Of a stretch of DNA of 41,970 bases, positions 17,656 through 26,875 are shown in pieces. Source of the stretch: CAYVBN01 sp964538565 (GTDB lineage Bacteria; Pseudomonadota; Alphaproteobacteria; Rhizobiales; Xanthobacteraceae); contig CAZIGW010000027.1 in NCBI GenBank assembly GCA_964538565.1, positions 1-41,970 of the forward strand. Direction: 5' to 3'. Each line of letters begins with the position of its first letter. Positions within the stretch are counted from its first letter, which is position 1. The notes beneath the pieces are model-generated. The model saw only the letters and a list, made by a program, of their open reading frames with translations, made no database searches and was not told the origin of the DNA. The position numbers and the translations under genes are program-made.

Positions 17656-20414
17656 ACGGGCAGGCCGGCCCGGTCGCCGCTCTCGCCGGCGTGACCCTTC
17701 GGTACGGCGCCGCCCGCGCGCTCGACGCGGTGACGCTCGATCTTCCGGCCGGCTGCATGGTGGGAGTGATCGGGCCTGACGGCGTCGGCAAGTCGTCGCT
17801 GCTCGCACTCGTCTCCGGCGCCCGCCGCATCCAGTCGGGCACGGTCCGGGTGCTCGACGGCGACATGGCGGATGCGCGCCATCGCGACGCGGTGTGCACC
17901 CGCATCGCCTACATGCCGCAGGGGCTCGGCAAGAACCTCTATCCCGACCTCAGCGTGCGCGAGAACATCGAGTTCTTCGCCCGCCTGTTCGGCCAGTCGC
18001 GCGCCGAGCGCGAGGCCCGCATCGCCGAGTTGCTCGAGAGCACCGGCCTTGCGCCGTTTCCCGATCGCGCGGCGCGCAAGCTCTCGGGCGGCATGCGCCA
18101 GAAGCTCGGCCTGTGCTGCGCGCTGGTCCACGACCCGGATCTCCTGATCCTCGACGAGCCGACGACCGGCGTCGATCCGCTGTCGCGGCGGCAGTTCTGG
18201 GACCTGATCGACCGCATGCGGCGCCGGCGGCCGGGCATGAGCGTGCTCATCGCCACCGCCTACATGGAGGAAGCGGAGCGCTTCGACTGGCTGGTCGCGA
18301 TGGACGCCGGCCGCGTGCTGGCGAGCGGGCCGCCGGCCGAGTTCAAGGCCCGCACCGGAACGGCCAGCATCGAGGAGGCCTTCGTCGCCGTCCTGCCCGA
18401 GGACAAGCGCCGCGACCGCAGGACGCTCGAAATTCCGCCGCGCCGCGCCGAGGACCACCGGGTGGCGATCGAGGCGCGCGAGCTCACCTGCCGGTTCGGC
18501 GATTTCACTGCCGTCGACCGTGTGAGCTTCACGATCGAGCGCGGCGAGATCTTCGGGTTTCTCGGACCGAACGGCTGCGGCAAGACCACCACCATGAAGA
18601 TGCTCACCGGCCTTCTGCCAGCGACGTCCGGCGAGGCCTGCCTGCTCGGCCAGCCCATCGACGCCGCCGACATCGCCTCGCGCGACCGCGTCGGCTACAT
18701 GTCGCAATCCTTCTCGCTCTACACCGAACTCACGGTGCAGCAGAACCTGACGCTGCACGCGCGGCTCTTTCATCTGCCGAACGGAAAGGCGCGCGCGCGG
18801 ATCACCGAACTGGTCGAGCGCTTCGGCCTCGGCCCCTATTTCGACCAGCGCGCCTCCGATCTGCCGCTCGGAATCCGCCAACGGCTGTCGCTTGCGGTCG
18901 CCATCGTGCACGAGCCGGAGATGCTCATTCTCGACGAGCCGACGTCGGGCGTCGATCCGCTGGCGCGCGACCAGTTCTGGGAGCTGCTCGTCGAGCTCTC
19001 GCGCAGCCAGAACGTCACGATCTTCATCTCGACGCATTTCATGAACGAGGCGGCGCGTTGCGACCGCGTTTCGCTGATGGATGCCGGGCGCGTGCTCGCG
19101 ACCGAGACGCCGGGCGCGCTCGTCGCCTCGCGCGGCGCCGCCGATCTCGACGAGGCGTTCATCAGCTACCTCGAGGAGGCGAGCGGCGCCGCGAGCGGGC
19201 CCGCCGAGGAGGCGTCGACCGAGCCCGCACGGCAGGTTGCCCGGGCGACCGCGACCGAAGCGCTCCGGGCGCCGCCGCAGAGCGGCCTGCGCTTCGGCCT
19301 GCGGCGGCTCTTCGCCTACACGATCCGCGAGTCGCTCGAGCTTCTGCGCGATCCGGTCCGTATTTCGTTCGCGCTGTTCGGAACCGCGTTCCTGATGCTG
19401 ATTTTCGGGTTCGGCATCACCACGGACGTGGACAGCCTGTCGTTCGCCGCGCTCGACCGCGACCATTCGCCCGAGAGCCGCGCCTATCTGGCCGAGCTGC
19501 GGGGATCGCGCTACTTCGTCGAGAAGGCGCCCATCGCGGATCACGCCGACCTCGACCGGCGCCTGCGCAGCGGCGACATCAAGGCGGCGATCGAAATCCC
19601 GCCGGGCTTCGGCCGCGACATCATGCGCGGCCGCCCGGTCACGGTCGGCGCCTGGGTGGACGGCTCGATGCCGTTTCGCGCCGAGACCATTCGGGGCTAT
19701 CTGCTCGGGCTGCACCAGTACTACCAGTCGGATCCCGCCGTTCGCACCAACCCGTCGGCCAGGCCGACCCCCGCCACCGTCGAGGTCCGGTTCCGCTACA
19801 ACCAGAACTTCGACAGCGTCTACGCCATGGTTCCCTCCACCATGGCGATGCTGCTCGTGCTCATCCCGGCGATCCTGATGGCGCTCGCGGTGGTGCGCGA
19901 GAAGGAGCTCGGAAGCATCACCAATTTCTACGTCACGCCCGTCACTCGCCTCGAATTCCTGATCGGCAAGCAGATCCCCTACGTGGCGGTGGCGATGGTG
20001 AATTTCTGCGTCATGTTTCTCATGGCGCTGTTCGTGTTCGGCGTTCCGCTCCGGGGCAGCTTTCTCGCGCTCCTGGCCGGCACCCTCCTCTACGTGGTGA
20101 CGACGACCGGTTATGGCATGCTGATCTCCGCGTTCACCCGCACGCAGATCGCCGCCCTGTTCGGCACCGCGATCCTGACGGTGCTCCCGGCCACGCAGTT
20201 TTCCGGCATGCTGACGCCGGTCTCCTCGCTCACCGGCATGGGCGCGGTCATCGGCCACACGTTTCCCATGACCTATTTTCTGAAGATCTCCATCGGCACG
20301 TTCACCAAGGGGCTCGGCTTCGCCGATCTCGGCCCGGATCTTCTCGCGCTCGCGGTCATCATTCCGGTCCTGTTGACCGCGAGCCTTCTGCTCCTGCGCA
20401 AACAGGAGCGCTAG
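17652..20414 (+). CDS. rbbA: RbbA-type ABC transporter: two ATPase domains fused to an ABC-2 permease
   Basis: A 920-aa fusion. The first nucleotide-binding domain (about 8-250) has GPDGVGKSS, LSGGMRQKL and LLILDEPTTGVDP. The second (about 275-510) has GPNGCGKTT, LPLGIRQRLSLA in place of LSGGQ, and MLILDEPTSGVDP. A linker of about 60 residues leads to an ABC-2 permease domain (about 560-920) with one N-terminal membrane helix, a large periplasmic domain and five C-terminal helices (VREKELGSITNFYVTP is typical). E. coli RbbA (about 911 aa) has the same plan and was named for ribosome association. The membrane half and the neighbours argue for export. It is flanked by the adaptor and the YhhJ-like permease, the E. 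coli yhiI-rbbA-yhhJ order. Confidence 0.9.
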   Translation: MNGQAGPVAALAGVTLRYGAARALDAVTLDLPAGCMVGVIGPDGVGKSSLLALVSGARRIQSGTVRVLDGDMADARHRDAVCTRIAYMPQGLGKNLYPDLSVRENIEFFARLFGQSRAEREARIAELLESTGLAPFPDRAARKLSGGMRQKLGLCCALVHDPDLLILDEPTTGVDPLSRRQFWDLIDRMRRRRPGMSVLIATAYMEEAERFDWLVAMDAGRVLASGPPAEFKARTGTASIEEAFVAVLPEDKRRDRRTLEIPPRRAEDHRVAIEARELTCRFGDFTAVDRVSFTIERGEIFGFLGPNGCGKTTTMKMLTGLLPATSGEACLLGQPIDAADIASRDRVGYMSQSFSLYTELTVQQNLTLHARLFHLPNGKARARITELVERFGLGPYFDQRASDLPLGIRQRLSLAVAIVHEPEMLILDEPTSGVDPLARDQFWELLVELSRSQNVTIFISTHFMNEAARCDRVSLMDAGRVLATETPGALVASRGAADLDEAFISYLEEASGAASGPAEEASTEPARQVARATATEALRAPPQSGLRFGLRRLFAYTIRESLELLRDPVRISFALFGTAFLMLIFGFGITTDVDSLSFAALDRDHSPESRAYLAELRGSRYFVEKAPIADHADLDRRLRSGDIKAAIEIPPGFGRDIMRGRPVTVGAWVDGSMPFRAETIRGYLLGLHQYYQSDPAVRTNPSARPTPATVEVRFRYNQNFDSVYAMVPSTMAMLLVLIPAILMALAVVREKELGSITNFYVTPVTRLEFLIGKQIPYVAVAMVNFCVMFLMALFVFGVPLRGSFLALLAGTLLYVVTTTGYGMLISAFTRTQIAALFGTAILTVLPATQFSGMLTPVSSLTGMGAVIGHTFPMTYFLKISIGTFTKGLGFADLGPDLLALAVIIPVLLTASLLLLRKQER

Positions 20415-20415
20415 A

Positions 20416-20482
20416 CATGATCCCGAAAAGTGGAGGCCGGTCTTCGGAACAGTTCATGCTCAAATCAGAACTTCGGAGCGGG
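20416..20482 (+). repeat. Dispersed Hyphomicrobiales-type palindromic intergenic repeat
   Basis: The segment reads CATGATCCCGAAAAGTGG, then GGCCGGTCTTCGGAACAG, then TTCATGCTCAAATCAGAAC, ending in an AGCGGG. This is very close to a repeat I know from memory as abundant between genes in Bradyrhizobium, Rhodopseudomonas and relatives (CATGATCC-CGAAAAGTG, TTTTCGGAAAAGATCATGCTCAAA, AGCGGGAT). It can fold: CATGA with TTCATG outside, CCGAA with TTCGG inside. It fills almost the entire 76-bp gap between rbbA and the YhhJ-like gene and probably inserted after the operon formed. I found no second full copy in the window. Confidence 0.6.
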
Positions 20483-20490
20483 CCGTCCGC

Positions 20491-21618
20491 ATGAGGATGA
20501 TCGCCAACATCTTCTGGCTCGGCACCAAGGAGCTGCGGGCGTTCTCCCACGACGTGGTGCTGGTCGGGCTCGTGATCTGGGCGTTCTCCTTCGCCATCGT
20601 CAGCATGGCGCAGAGCAGCTTCCAGGACTTCCACGACGCGTCCATCGGCGTCGTCGACGAAGACCGTTCGCAACTCTCGCGCCGGATCGTCCAGGCGTTC
20701 CAGCCGCCCTATTTCCGGCCGCCGCAGCCCATTTCGGAGCGCGATGTCGAGCCGCTGATGAATTCGGGGAAGCTGACGTTCGTGCTCGACATCCCGCCCA
20801 ATTTCGAGCGCGACGTGCTGCGCGGGCGGCGGCCCGAAATCCAGCTCAACGTCGACGCCACCGCGATGATGCAGGCGGGGATCGGATCGGGCTACGCCTA
20901 CCAGATCATCACGACCGAGGTCGCGAACTTCCTCTCCCGCAGCGAAGGCGCGCCGCAGACCCCCGTCAGCCTCGACGTCGTGGTCGCGTTCAACCCCAAC
21001 CTGACGACCGCCTGGTTCACCAGCGTGATGGGCCTGATCAACAACGTGACGATGCTCGCCATCATTCTGGCGGGCGCGGCCATCGTGCGCGAACGCGAGC
21101 ACGGCACGCTGGACCACCTCCTCGTCATGCCGCTGCGACCGTTCGAGATCGCCATGTCGAAGATCTGGTCGAACGCTCTCGTGATCACCGTCGCAACCGC
21201 GTCGTGCCTAACCGTGATCATTCAGGGACTGCTTCGGGTGCCGATCGCCGGATCGATTCCGCTGTTCATCCTCGGCGTGGTCATCTACCTGTTCTTCGCC
21301 ACGGCGATCGGCATCTTCCTCGGCACCGTCGCGCGCTCCATGCCCCAGCTCGGGCTCCTCTACATCCTGGTCGCCGTCCCGATGAACATGCTGTCGGGCG
21401 GCAATACGCCGCTCGAAAGCATGCCGCCGTTCCTGCGCAACGTGATGCAGATCTCTCCATCGACGCACTTCGTCTCGTTCTCCCAGGCCGTTCTCTATCG
21501 CGGTGCCGGGTTCGACGTGGTCTGGCCGAATTTCGTGGCCATGGCCTTGATCGCCGCCCTGTTTCTCGTCGCGGCACTTCGACGCTTCCGCCGCGTCACT
21601 GCGGCGCAGATGACCTGA
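20491..21618 (+). CDS. ABC-2 type permease, YhhJ-like
   Basis: A 375-aa inner-membrane protein with the same plan as the RbbA permease half. There is one N-terminal helix (about 20-40), a periplasmic domain (about 45-180, starting FQDFHDASIGVVDED), and five helices at the C-terminus, with the family motif VREREHGTLDHLLVMPL. It probably pairs with the membrane half of RbbA to form the export channel. The ribosome site is odd: the only SD-like bases (GGAGCGGG) belong to the intergenic repeat and lie about ten to fifteen bases before ATG 20491. A second ATG at 20497 is also possible. No ATPase follows, consistent with sharing RbbA's. Confidence 0.88.
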   Translation: MRMIANIFWLGTKELRAFSHDVVLVGLVIWAFSFAIVSMAQSSFQDFHDASIGVVDEDRSQLSRRIVQAFQPPYFRPPQPISERDVEPLMNSGKLTFVLDIPPNFERDVLRGRRPEIQLNVDATAMMQAGIGSGYAYQIITTEVANFLSRSEGAPQTPVSLDVVVAFNPNLTTAWFTSVMGLINNVTMLAIILAGAAIVREREHGTLDHLLVMPLRPFEIAMSKIWSNALVITVATASCLTVIIQGLLRVPIAGSIPLFILGVVIYLFFATAIGIFLGTVARSMPQLGLLYILVAVPMNMLSGGNTPLESMPPFLRNVMQISPSTHFVSFSQAVLYRGAGFDVVWPNFVAMALIAALFLVAALRRFRRVTAAQMT

Positions 21619-21935
21619 GCGCCATAGCGCGGGGCAGGCGGGGGCCCGCTCGTTTCCACTCTCGATCTGCCGGATCGGCGCGTCGGCGCAATCGCTTCGC
21701 CCCGCCGCTCGACGCGATCACAGAACCTGATCGCCCATCAGACTGACCACGGGCCCTCGCGGACGGCCACCGCACGCCGATCGAATGTGGCCTGGATGGC
21801 GACAAATTTCAGCGTCCCGGATTGCAACCGCCGGGGCAAATGATGGAGACTTGCGGGCGACGGGGGTGATCTCCAGGCCGGCCTCTTCCAACCAGCCGCG
21901 GACGAAATGTGCCCCCGCATCAGGGGAGGACTTCG
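21619..21935. other. 317-bp intergenic region, no gene seen
   Basis: It separates the exporter operon from the beta-propeller dehydrogenase gene. I see no coding frame with a ribosome site, no tRNA-like cloverleaf and no clear promoter. A GC-rich snap-back (GCGG/CCGC, 21638-21650) followed by TCGTTT could be a weak terminator. The last 20 bases hold a strong GGGGAGGA ribosome site for the next gene. Confidence 0.5.
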
Positions 21936-23744
21936 ATGATTCCGCGTCTCACCGCCTGGCGATGCATTCTGCTCGCCGGAACGATGGGCGGCCTTCTGGC
22001 GGCCGGTCCGGCTCTTGCCCAGCAGTCGCCCGCTGCCGAAAATTCCGCGTCGCCCGCACAATCGACTCCCGCCGCGCCGGCGGAATCGGAGTCGAAGCCG
22101 GCCGATACGCCCGCCGCGTCTTCGCCGCCCGCTGCGAAGGCCGCGGAGACGCCGGCCGCCGCCCGCTCCGAACCGGCGGCCAAAGCCGCGGAAGCTCCTG
22201 CGGCCCCGCCCGCGATGACCGCCCCGAAGGCGGCCGACGCGCCGGCGGCGGCCCCCGCGGAACCCAAAGCCGCGGAAGCACCGGCTGCGCCGGCCGCGCC
22301 TGCGCCGAAAGCCACAGAAGCGCCGATGCCGGCACCGGCAGCCCCCAAGGCAGCGGAAGCCCCGGCTCCAGCCCCCAAGGCTGCGGAGGCTCCTGCGGCT
22401 GCGCCGTCAACCCCGGCCGCGAAAGCCGCCGAGACACCGGCCGCCGCGCCGCCTGCGCCCAAGGCCGCAGAAGCACCGGCTCCGGCACCCGCGCCCAAGG
22501 CCGCGGAGGCTCCTGCTCCGGCGCCCGCGCCGAAAGCCGCGGCAGCGCCTGCCGCCGCGCCGTCCGCACCGACCAAGACCACGGACGCGCAGCCCGCGCT
22601 TCCGCCGGGCTCGCCCCTGATCGGCCGGCCGCAAGGCAACGAGGCGGCCGCCAAGCTCGCCCCGGTCGCTCCGCCGCCGATTCCGACCGCCGCCGACAAG
22701 CTGCCGACGGCGAAGCTGAAGCTGCCGCCCGGCTTCCACGTCGAGGTCTACGCCAGCGGCATTCCGAACGCGCGCTCGCTGCGCGTCGGCAACAAGGGCA
22801 CCGTGTTCGTCGGCACGCGCCTCGGCAACAAGGTCACGGCCGTCGTCAAGAAGGACGGCAAGACCGAGCTCAAGACGATCGCGTCGGGCCTCTATCGTCC
22901 GAACGGTCTCGCCTACCACAACGGCACGCTCTACATCGCCGAGCTGTCGCAGATCTCGAAGATCGACGACGTCGAGAACCATCTCGACAATCCGCCCAAG
23001 CCGACGGTGATCTACTCCGACCTGCCGAAGGACGAAGCGCACGGCTGGAAGTTCATCGCCATCGGGCCCGACAACAAGCTCTACATTCCGGTCGGCCAGC
23101 CCGGAAACAACGTGCTGCACGACAAGGACCACGGCCAGATCCGGCGCATCAACCTCGACGGCACCGGCCGAGAAACCGTCGCGCTCGGCGTTCGCAACTC
23201 GGTCGGCTTCGACTGGAATCCGGTGAACAAGCAGCTCTACTTCTCCGACAACGGCCGCGACTGGCTGTCGGAGGACGCGCCGCAGGACGAGCTCAACCGC
23301 GTGACCAAGGACGGTCAGGACTTCGGCGCGCCCTACTGCTACCAGGGCAACCTGCCGGATCCGGAATTCGGCTGGGGCCACTCGTGCAGCGAGTTCGTCC
23401 CCCCCGTCATGCTGACCGGTCCGCACGCGGCCGGGCTCGGCCTGCGCTTCTACACCGGCAACATGTTCCCGAGAAAATACAGGAACGCCATCTTCCTCGC
23501 CCGCCACGGCTCGTGGAACCGCTCGAAGAAGTTCGGCGGCGACGTCCTTGCCATCTTCCTCAACCGCGACGGCACGGTGCGCTCGTCGGAGGTGTTCCTC
23601 TCGGGATTCGTCGACAACAACAACTACATCGGCCGTCCGGTGGATGTCGAATTCCTGCGCGACGGCTCGATGCTGCTGTCCGACGACTGGAACGGCGCGA
23701 TCTACCACATCACCTACGGCAAGGCGCACACCGCCAACCGCTAG
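21936..23744 (+). CDS. Periplasmic PQQ-type sugar (sorbosone/aldose) dehydrogenase, beta-propeller
   Basis: A 602-aa exported protein in three parts: a signal peptide (1-27, ending ALAQQ), a low-complexity Ala/Pro/Lys/Glu linker (about 30-215), and a propeller domain (about 240-602). The domain carries KLPPGFHVEVYASGIPNARS, LYRPNGLAYHNGTLYIAE, AHGWKFIAIGPDNKLYIPVG, VRNSVGFDWNP, WLSEDAPQDELN and RHGSWNRSKKFGGDV. These match the GSDH/YliI/L-sorbosone dehydrogenase family, which oxidises sugars with PQQ and passes electrons to cytochromes. The diheme cytochrome gene directly downstream supports an electron-transfer pair. GGGGAGGA fixes ATG 21936. The substrate is unknown. The tether is far longer than in relatives I know. 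Confidence 0.85.
   Translation: MIPRLTAWRCILLAGTMGGLLAAGPALAQQSPAAENSASPAQSTPAAPAESESKPADTPAASSPPAAKAAETPAAARSEPAAKAAEAPAAPPAMTAPKAADAPAAAPAEPKAAEAPAAPAAPAPKATEAPMPAPAAPKAAEAPAPAPKAAEAPAAAPSTPAAKAAETPAAAPPAPKAAEAPAPAPAPKAAEAPAPAPAPKAAAAPAAAPSAPTKTTDAQPALPPGSPLIGRPQGNEAAAKLAPVAPPPIPTAADKLPTAKLKLPPGFHVEVYASGIPNARSLRVGNKGTVFVGTRLGNKVTAVVKKDGKTELKTIASGLYRPNGLAYHNGTLYIAELSQISKIDDVENHLDNPPKPTVIYSDLPKDEAHGWKFIAIGPDNKLYIPVGQPGNNVLHDKDHGQIRRINLDGTGRETVALGVRNSVGFDWNPVNKQLYFSDNGRDWLSEDAPQDELNRVTKDGQDFGAPYCYQGNLPDPEFGWGHSCSEFVPPVMLTGPHAAGLGLRFYTGNMFPRKYRNAIFLARHGSWNRSKKFGGDVLAIFLNRDGTVRSSEVFLSGFVDNNNYIGRPVDVEFLRDGSMLLSDDWNGAIYHITYGKAHTANR
22030..22580 (+). repeat. Coding low-complexity tract of imperfect Ala/Pro/Lys repeats
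   Basis: This tract encodes about 180 residues built from variants of APKAAEAPAPAP and KAAETPAAAP. The clearest tandem units lie at about 22300-22560, where 24- to 36-base blocks centred on the codons for PKAAEAPA recur. It reads in frame and has no stops. The peptide would be extended and Lys-charged, like TonB-type or wall-spanning linkers. Unit-number variation between strains is likely. Confidence 0.75.
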
Positions 23745-23763
23745 CATTCGCCGAGATGATCAC

Positions 23764-23790
23764 GCGGCCGGGGACCTCCCCGGCCGCTTT
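23764..23790 (+). terminator. Intrinsic terminator-like hairpin
   Basis: GCGGCCGGGG (23764-23773), loop ACCT, then CCCCGGCCGC (23778-23787) is a perfect ten-base stem followed by TTT. It begins 20 bp after the dehydrogenase stop and ends 16 bp before the cytochrome start, so some transcripts should end between the two genes. The T run is short, so read-through is likely. Confidence 0.65.
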
Positions 23791-23805
23791 GTATCGAGGT
23801 GCGTC

Positions 23806-24393
23806 ATGACTTTCGTAAGGTCCGCATGCGGTGCGGCGCTCGCTTTCGCGCTCTGCTGTCTCGCAGGCCGGCCGACATCGGCCGAGACCTTCGCCGAACG
23901 GGTCGCGCCCTGCCTCGCCTGCCACGGCGAGAACGGCCAGTCGGAAAACCCGGAAGTCCCCTCCCTCGGCGCCCAGACCGCGCCCTATCTGCTGATCCAG
24001 CTCTATCTGTTCCGCGAGAAGCAGCGCGTCATCGAGATCATGAACGACGTCACCAGGGACTTCACCGACGACGACCTGCGGGCATTCTCGGACTACCTCT
24101 CGAAGCTTGCAGCACCGAAACCTCCGGTGGAGGCGCCCGATGCCGCGCGCATGGAGCGCGGTCGCGCCCTCATCACGCAGAACCGCTGCAACAGTTGCCA
24201 CAACCTCGACCTCGCCGGCCGCGACAACATTCCCCGCATTGCCGACCAGCGCGAGGACTACCTGGTGAAGACCTTGCGCGAATACAAGAACAACACGCGG
24301 CACGGCTACGACGCGACGATGGCCGAGGTGCTCGCCCCGATCGACGACGCGCAGATCGCCGACCTCGCCTACTACATCGCGCGCTTCCGTTGA
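23806..24393 (+). CDS. Periplasmic diheme cytochrome c (c4/class I type)
   Basis: A 195-aa exported protein. The signal peptide runs to about residue 26 (PTSA-ET). Two heme c sites are visible: CLACH (36-40) and CNSCH (128-132), each starting a domain of about 90 residues. The candidate axial Met residues are in IEIMND and YDATMAEVL. This is the two-domain c4-like plan. It probably accepts electrons from the propeller dehydrogenase encoded 61 bp upstream and hands them to a terminal oxidase. GAGG before ATG 23806 fits a start. The strong hairpin between the two genes suggests unequal expression. Confidence 0.9.
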   Translation: MTFVRSACGAALAFALCCLAGRPTSAETFAERVAPCLACHGENGQSENPEVPSLGAQTAPYLLIQLYLFREKQRVIEIMNDVTRDFTDDDLRAFSDYLSKLAAPKPPVEAPDAARMERGRALITQNRCNSCHNLDLAGRDNIPRIADQREDYLVKTLREYKNNTRHGYDATMAEVLAPIDDAQIADLAYYIARFR

Positions 24394-24453
24394 GCCCGCC
24401 GACCGGCCGGCCGCTCCGCGCGACCCCGCAGCCGGCGCGAAGCCCGCCGCGGC

Positions 24454-26742
24454 TCACGCCGCTTCCGCGTGCCCGTAGATGTCTTCCTCCTGCGCATTGT
24501 GCATGCGCACCAGGGCCTCGATCGCCTCGATGACGCGCTGCGCGTCGCGCACGAGATACCTGTCGGCGTCCTGCGGCCGCAGCCCGTCGGCAACGAGCGC
24601 GAGCAGGCGGGCAAGATGCAGGATCTCGCGGTGCGCGCGGCTCATGGCGGTGAGACCGTGATGCTCGGCGAACATCTTGGCGAGCCGCGGATAGACCGAG
24701 GTTTCGTCGTCGCGCTCGTGCGCCACCACCTTGTCGGCAACGATCCTGTTGGCTTCGACGATCAGGGCCGCCGCCTCCGTCGGCTCGGCGTCGTCGAGCG
24801 CGTCGGCGATGGCGCGCAGTCGGTCGAGATTTTGCTCGAGCAACTTGTGGTCGAGGTCGAGGGCGCGGACGGTGGCGGAGGGCAATGCCCGGCCTCTGAG
24901 CCGGCGCGGCGCCCGGAGCGCGCGCAGCGCGTTGAGGATGACGGCGACGTCGATCGCCTCCTGGGTCAGGGCGCCGGCAACCGGGGCGAGCCAGCCGACG
25001 GCCGCCGCCGCCATGGCGATCCCCGACAGCGCCATGCCGACCACGATGCTCTGCAGCGCGATGCCGCGCGTGCGGCGCGCGATCGTCACGGCTTCGGAGA
25101 CGCGGTCGAGGCGGTCGATCAGGATGACGACGTCGGCGGCCAACGAGGAGGCGGATGCGCCACGTGCGCCCATGGCGATGCCGACGTCGGCGGCGGCGAG
25201 CGCCGGGGCGTCGTTGATCCCGTCACCCACCATCAGGGTCGGGTGCAGGCGCCGCTCGGTGGCGACCGCGTCGACCTTGTCGGAGGGCACGCGGTCGGCA
25301 AGCACGGCGTCGAGGTCGAGCGCGGCCCCGATTGTCTCGGCCGCGTCGGTCCGGTCGCCGGTCACCATCACGATGCGGCGGATGCCGGCCGCGCGCAACG
25401 ACTGGACGGCGCGCGGCGTCTCGCGGCGCAACTCGTCGGCGAGCAGCAGCGCGCCGACCGGCCGGCCGTCGACCGACGCGAAGACCGCGAGCGCCGAGCG
25501 CCACGAGGCGCGGCGCAGCGCCCGCAGCGCCCAGTCGTCCGGCCGGCCCGGTCCGAACACGAGGTTTGCCGAGCCGACGCGAACCGCATGGCCGCCGACG
25601 AGTCCCTCGAGCCCGGCGCCCATCACCTCGTGCAGCCGCGTCGGCATCTGCAGCCGCAGGCCCCTGGCGGCCGCGGCCTCGACGATGGCGGCGGCGACGA
25701 CGTGCTGCGAGCCCTGCTCGAGTGAAGCGACGAGCCGCAGGATGGCATCGGCGCTCTCGCCCGGAGCGGTTTCGACCGCGACGAGCCGCGCACCGCCGAC
25801 CGTCAGCGTCCCGGTCTTGTCGAACAGCACCGTGTGGGCGCGCGCCAGCGCTTCGAGCGCGCCGCCGCCCTTGACCAGAATTCCGCGCCGCGCCGCCTGC
25901 GACACGCCGGCGACGAAAGCGACCGGCGCCGCGAGAATGAGTGGACAGGGTGTCGCCGCCACGAGCACGGCGAGCGCCCGGATGGGGTCGCCCGAGGCGA
26001 CCCACGCCGCCGCGGCGACCGCGACCGTCACCGGCAGCAGCAGGATCGCGAAGCGGTCGGCGAGCCGAATGAACGGCGCCTTGGCGGTCTGCGCCGCGGT
26101 GACGAGGCGCACGATGCCGGCGTAGGTGCTCTCGCCCGCCGTCACGCTCGCCTGCATTTCGAAACTCTGGCCGGCGTTGAGCGTGCCGCTGCGCACGGTG
26201 CTCCCACTCGCGTGCTCGACCGGAATCGGCTCGCCGGTGAGCGCCGACTCGTCGATGGTCGCACCCGCGCCGGTGATGACGCCGTCGACCGGGATGATCT
26301 CGCCGGCGCGCACCAGGATCACGTCGCCGACCGCCACGCTGTCGATGGCGACGTCCTCGACCGTGTCGTCGACGCGCCGGTGCGCGATGCGCGGTGCGCG
26401 GTCGATGAGCGATCGCAGGTCGCGCTCGGCGCGCGTGACGGCAAAATCCTCGAGCACGTTGCCGCCGGAATACAGCCCGGCGACGACGCTGCCGGCGAGG
26501 GGCTGGCCGAGCGCGAGCGCGGCGCTCATCGACAGGAACGCCACCGCGTCGACCCCCACCCGGCCGGCGAGGAATTCGCGCACGATCGAAACCGCGAGCG
26601 CGATCACCACCGGCACGGTGCCGGCGGCCCACAGCCCGTGCGCGAGCGCGTCCTTGCCGGCGAAATACGCCGCGATGCCGGCGAGGAGCGCGGTGAGCGC
26701 AATGACGATCAGGCCCAGCCGCACGCGGCGTCCGTCGATCAT
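24454..26742 (-). CDS. P1B-5 type metal-transporting ATPase with C-terminal hemerythrin domain
   Basis: A 762-aa P-type ATPase fused to a di-iron domain. It lacks an N-terminal metal-binding domain and has membrane helices at about 10-90, TGEPIP (phosphatase loop), TPCPL in the transport helix (about 264), DKTGT (phosphorylated Asp near 308) and GDGINDAPAL. After about residue 630 comes a hemerythrin-like domain with the ligands H (LDHKLL), HxxxE (AHERDDE), H (SRAHREI) and HxxxxE (MHNAQEED). TPC plus a hemerythrin tail defines subgroup P1B-5, whose studied member, Sinorhizobium meliloti Nia, exports Ni and Fe and is expressed in nodules (from memory). The start is one of two adjacent ATGs, 26745 or 26742; GGGAGG spacing favours 26742. 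A FixK-type box lies 134 bp upstream. Confidence 0.92.
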   Translation of the reverse strand: MIDGRRVRLGLIVIALTALLAGIAAYFAGKDALAHGLWAAGTVPVVIALAVSIVREFLAGRVGVDAVAFLSMSAALALGQPLAGSVVAGLYSGGNVLEDFAVTRAERDLRSLIDRAPRIAHRRVDDTVEDVAIDSVAVGDVILVRAGEIIPVDGVITGAGATIDESALTGEPIPVEHASGSTVRSGTLNAGQSFEMQASVTAGESTYAGIVRLVTAAQTAKAPFIRLADRFAILLLPVTVAVAAAAWVASGDPIRALAVLVAATPCPLILAAPVAFVAGVSQAARRGILVKGGGALEALARAHTVLFDKTGTLTVGGARLVAVETAPGESADAILRLVASLEQGSQHVVAAAIVEAAAARGLRLQMPTRLHEVMGAGLEGLVGGHAVRVGSANLVFGPGRPDDWALRALRRASWRSALAVFASVDGRPVGALLLADELRRETPRAVQSLRAAGIRRIVMVTGDRTDAAETIGAALDLDAVLADRVPSDKVDAVATERRLHPTLMVGDGINDAPALAAADVGIAMGARGASASSLAADVVILIDRLDRVSEAVTIARRTRGIALQSIVVGMALSGIAMAAAAVGWLAPVAGALTQEAIDVAVILNALRALRAPRRLRGRALPSATVRALDLDHKLLEQNLDRLRAIADALDDAEPTEAAALIVEANRIVADKVVAHERDDETSVYPRLAKMFAEHHGLTAMSRAHREILHLARLLALVADGLRPQDADRYLVRDAQRVIEAIEALVRMHNAQEEDIYGHAEAA

Positions 26743-26875
26743 CATCGACCTCCCAAGCGTCGCGCGCCGCACGATCCCACTCGCAGCAAGACGACCTCCC
26801 GCAAACGCCCGCCCGTCCGCAGCCCGGCCGGGACGCGGTCGTTTGAACAAGTGAGGCGAATCCGCGGCCTATGCT

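Noticed and set aside
17592..20258. 888-codon minus-strand open frame across rbbA
   Set aside because: Antisense to a protein with complete ABC motifs; no initiation signal.
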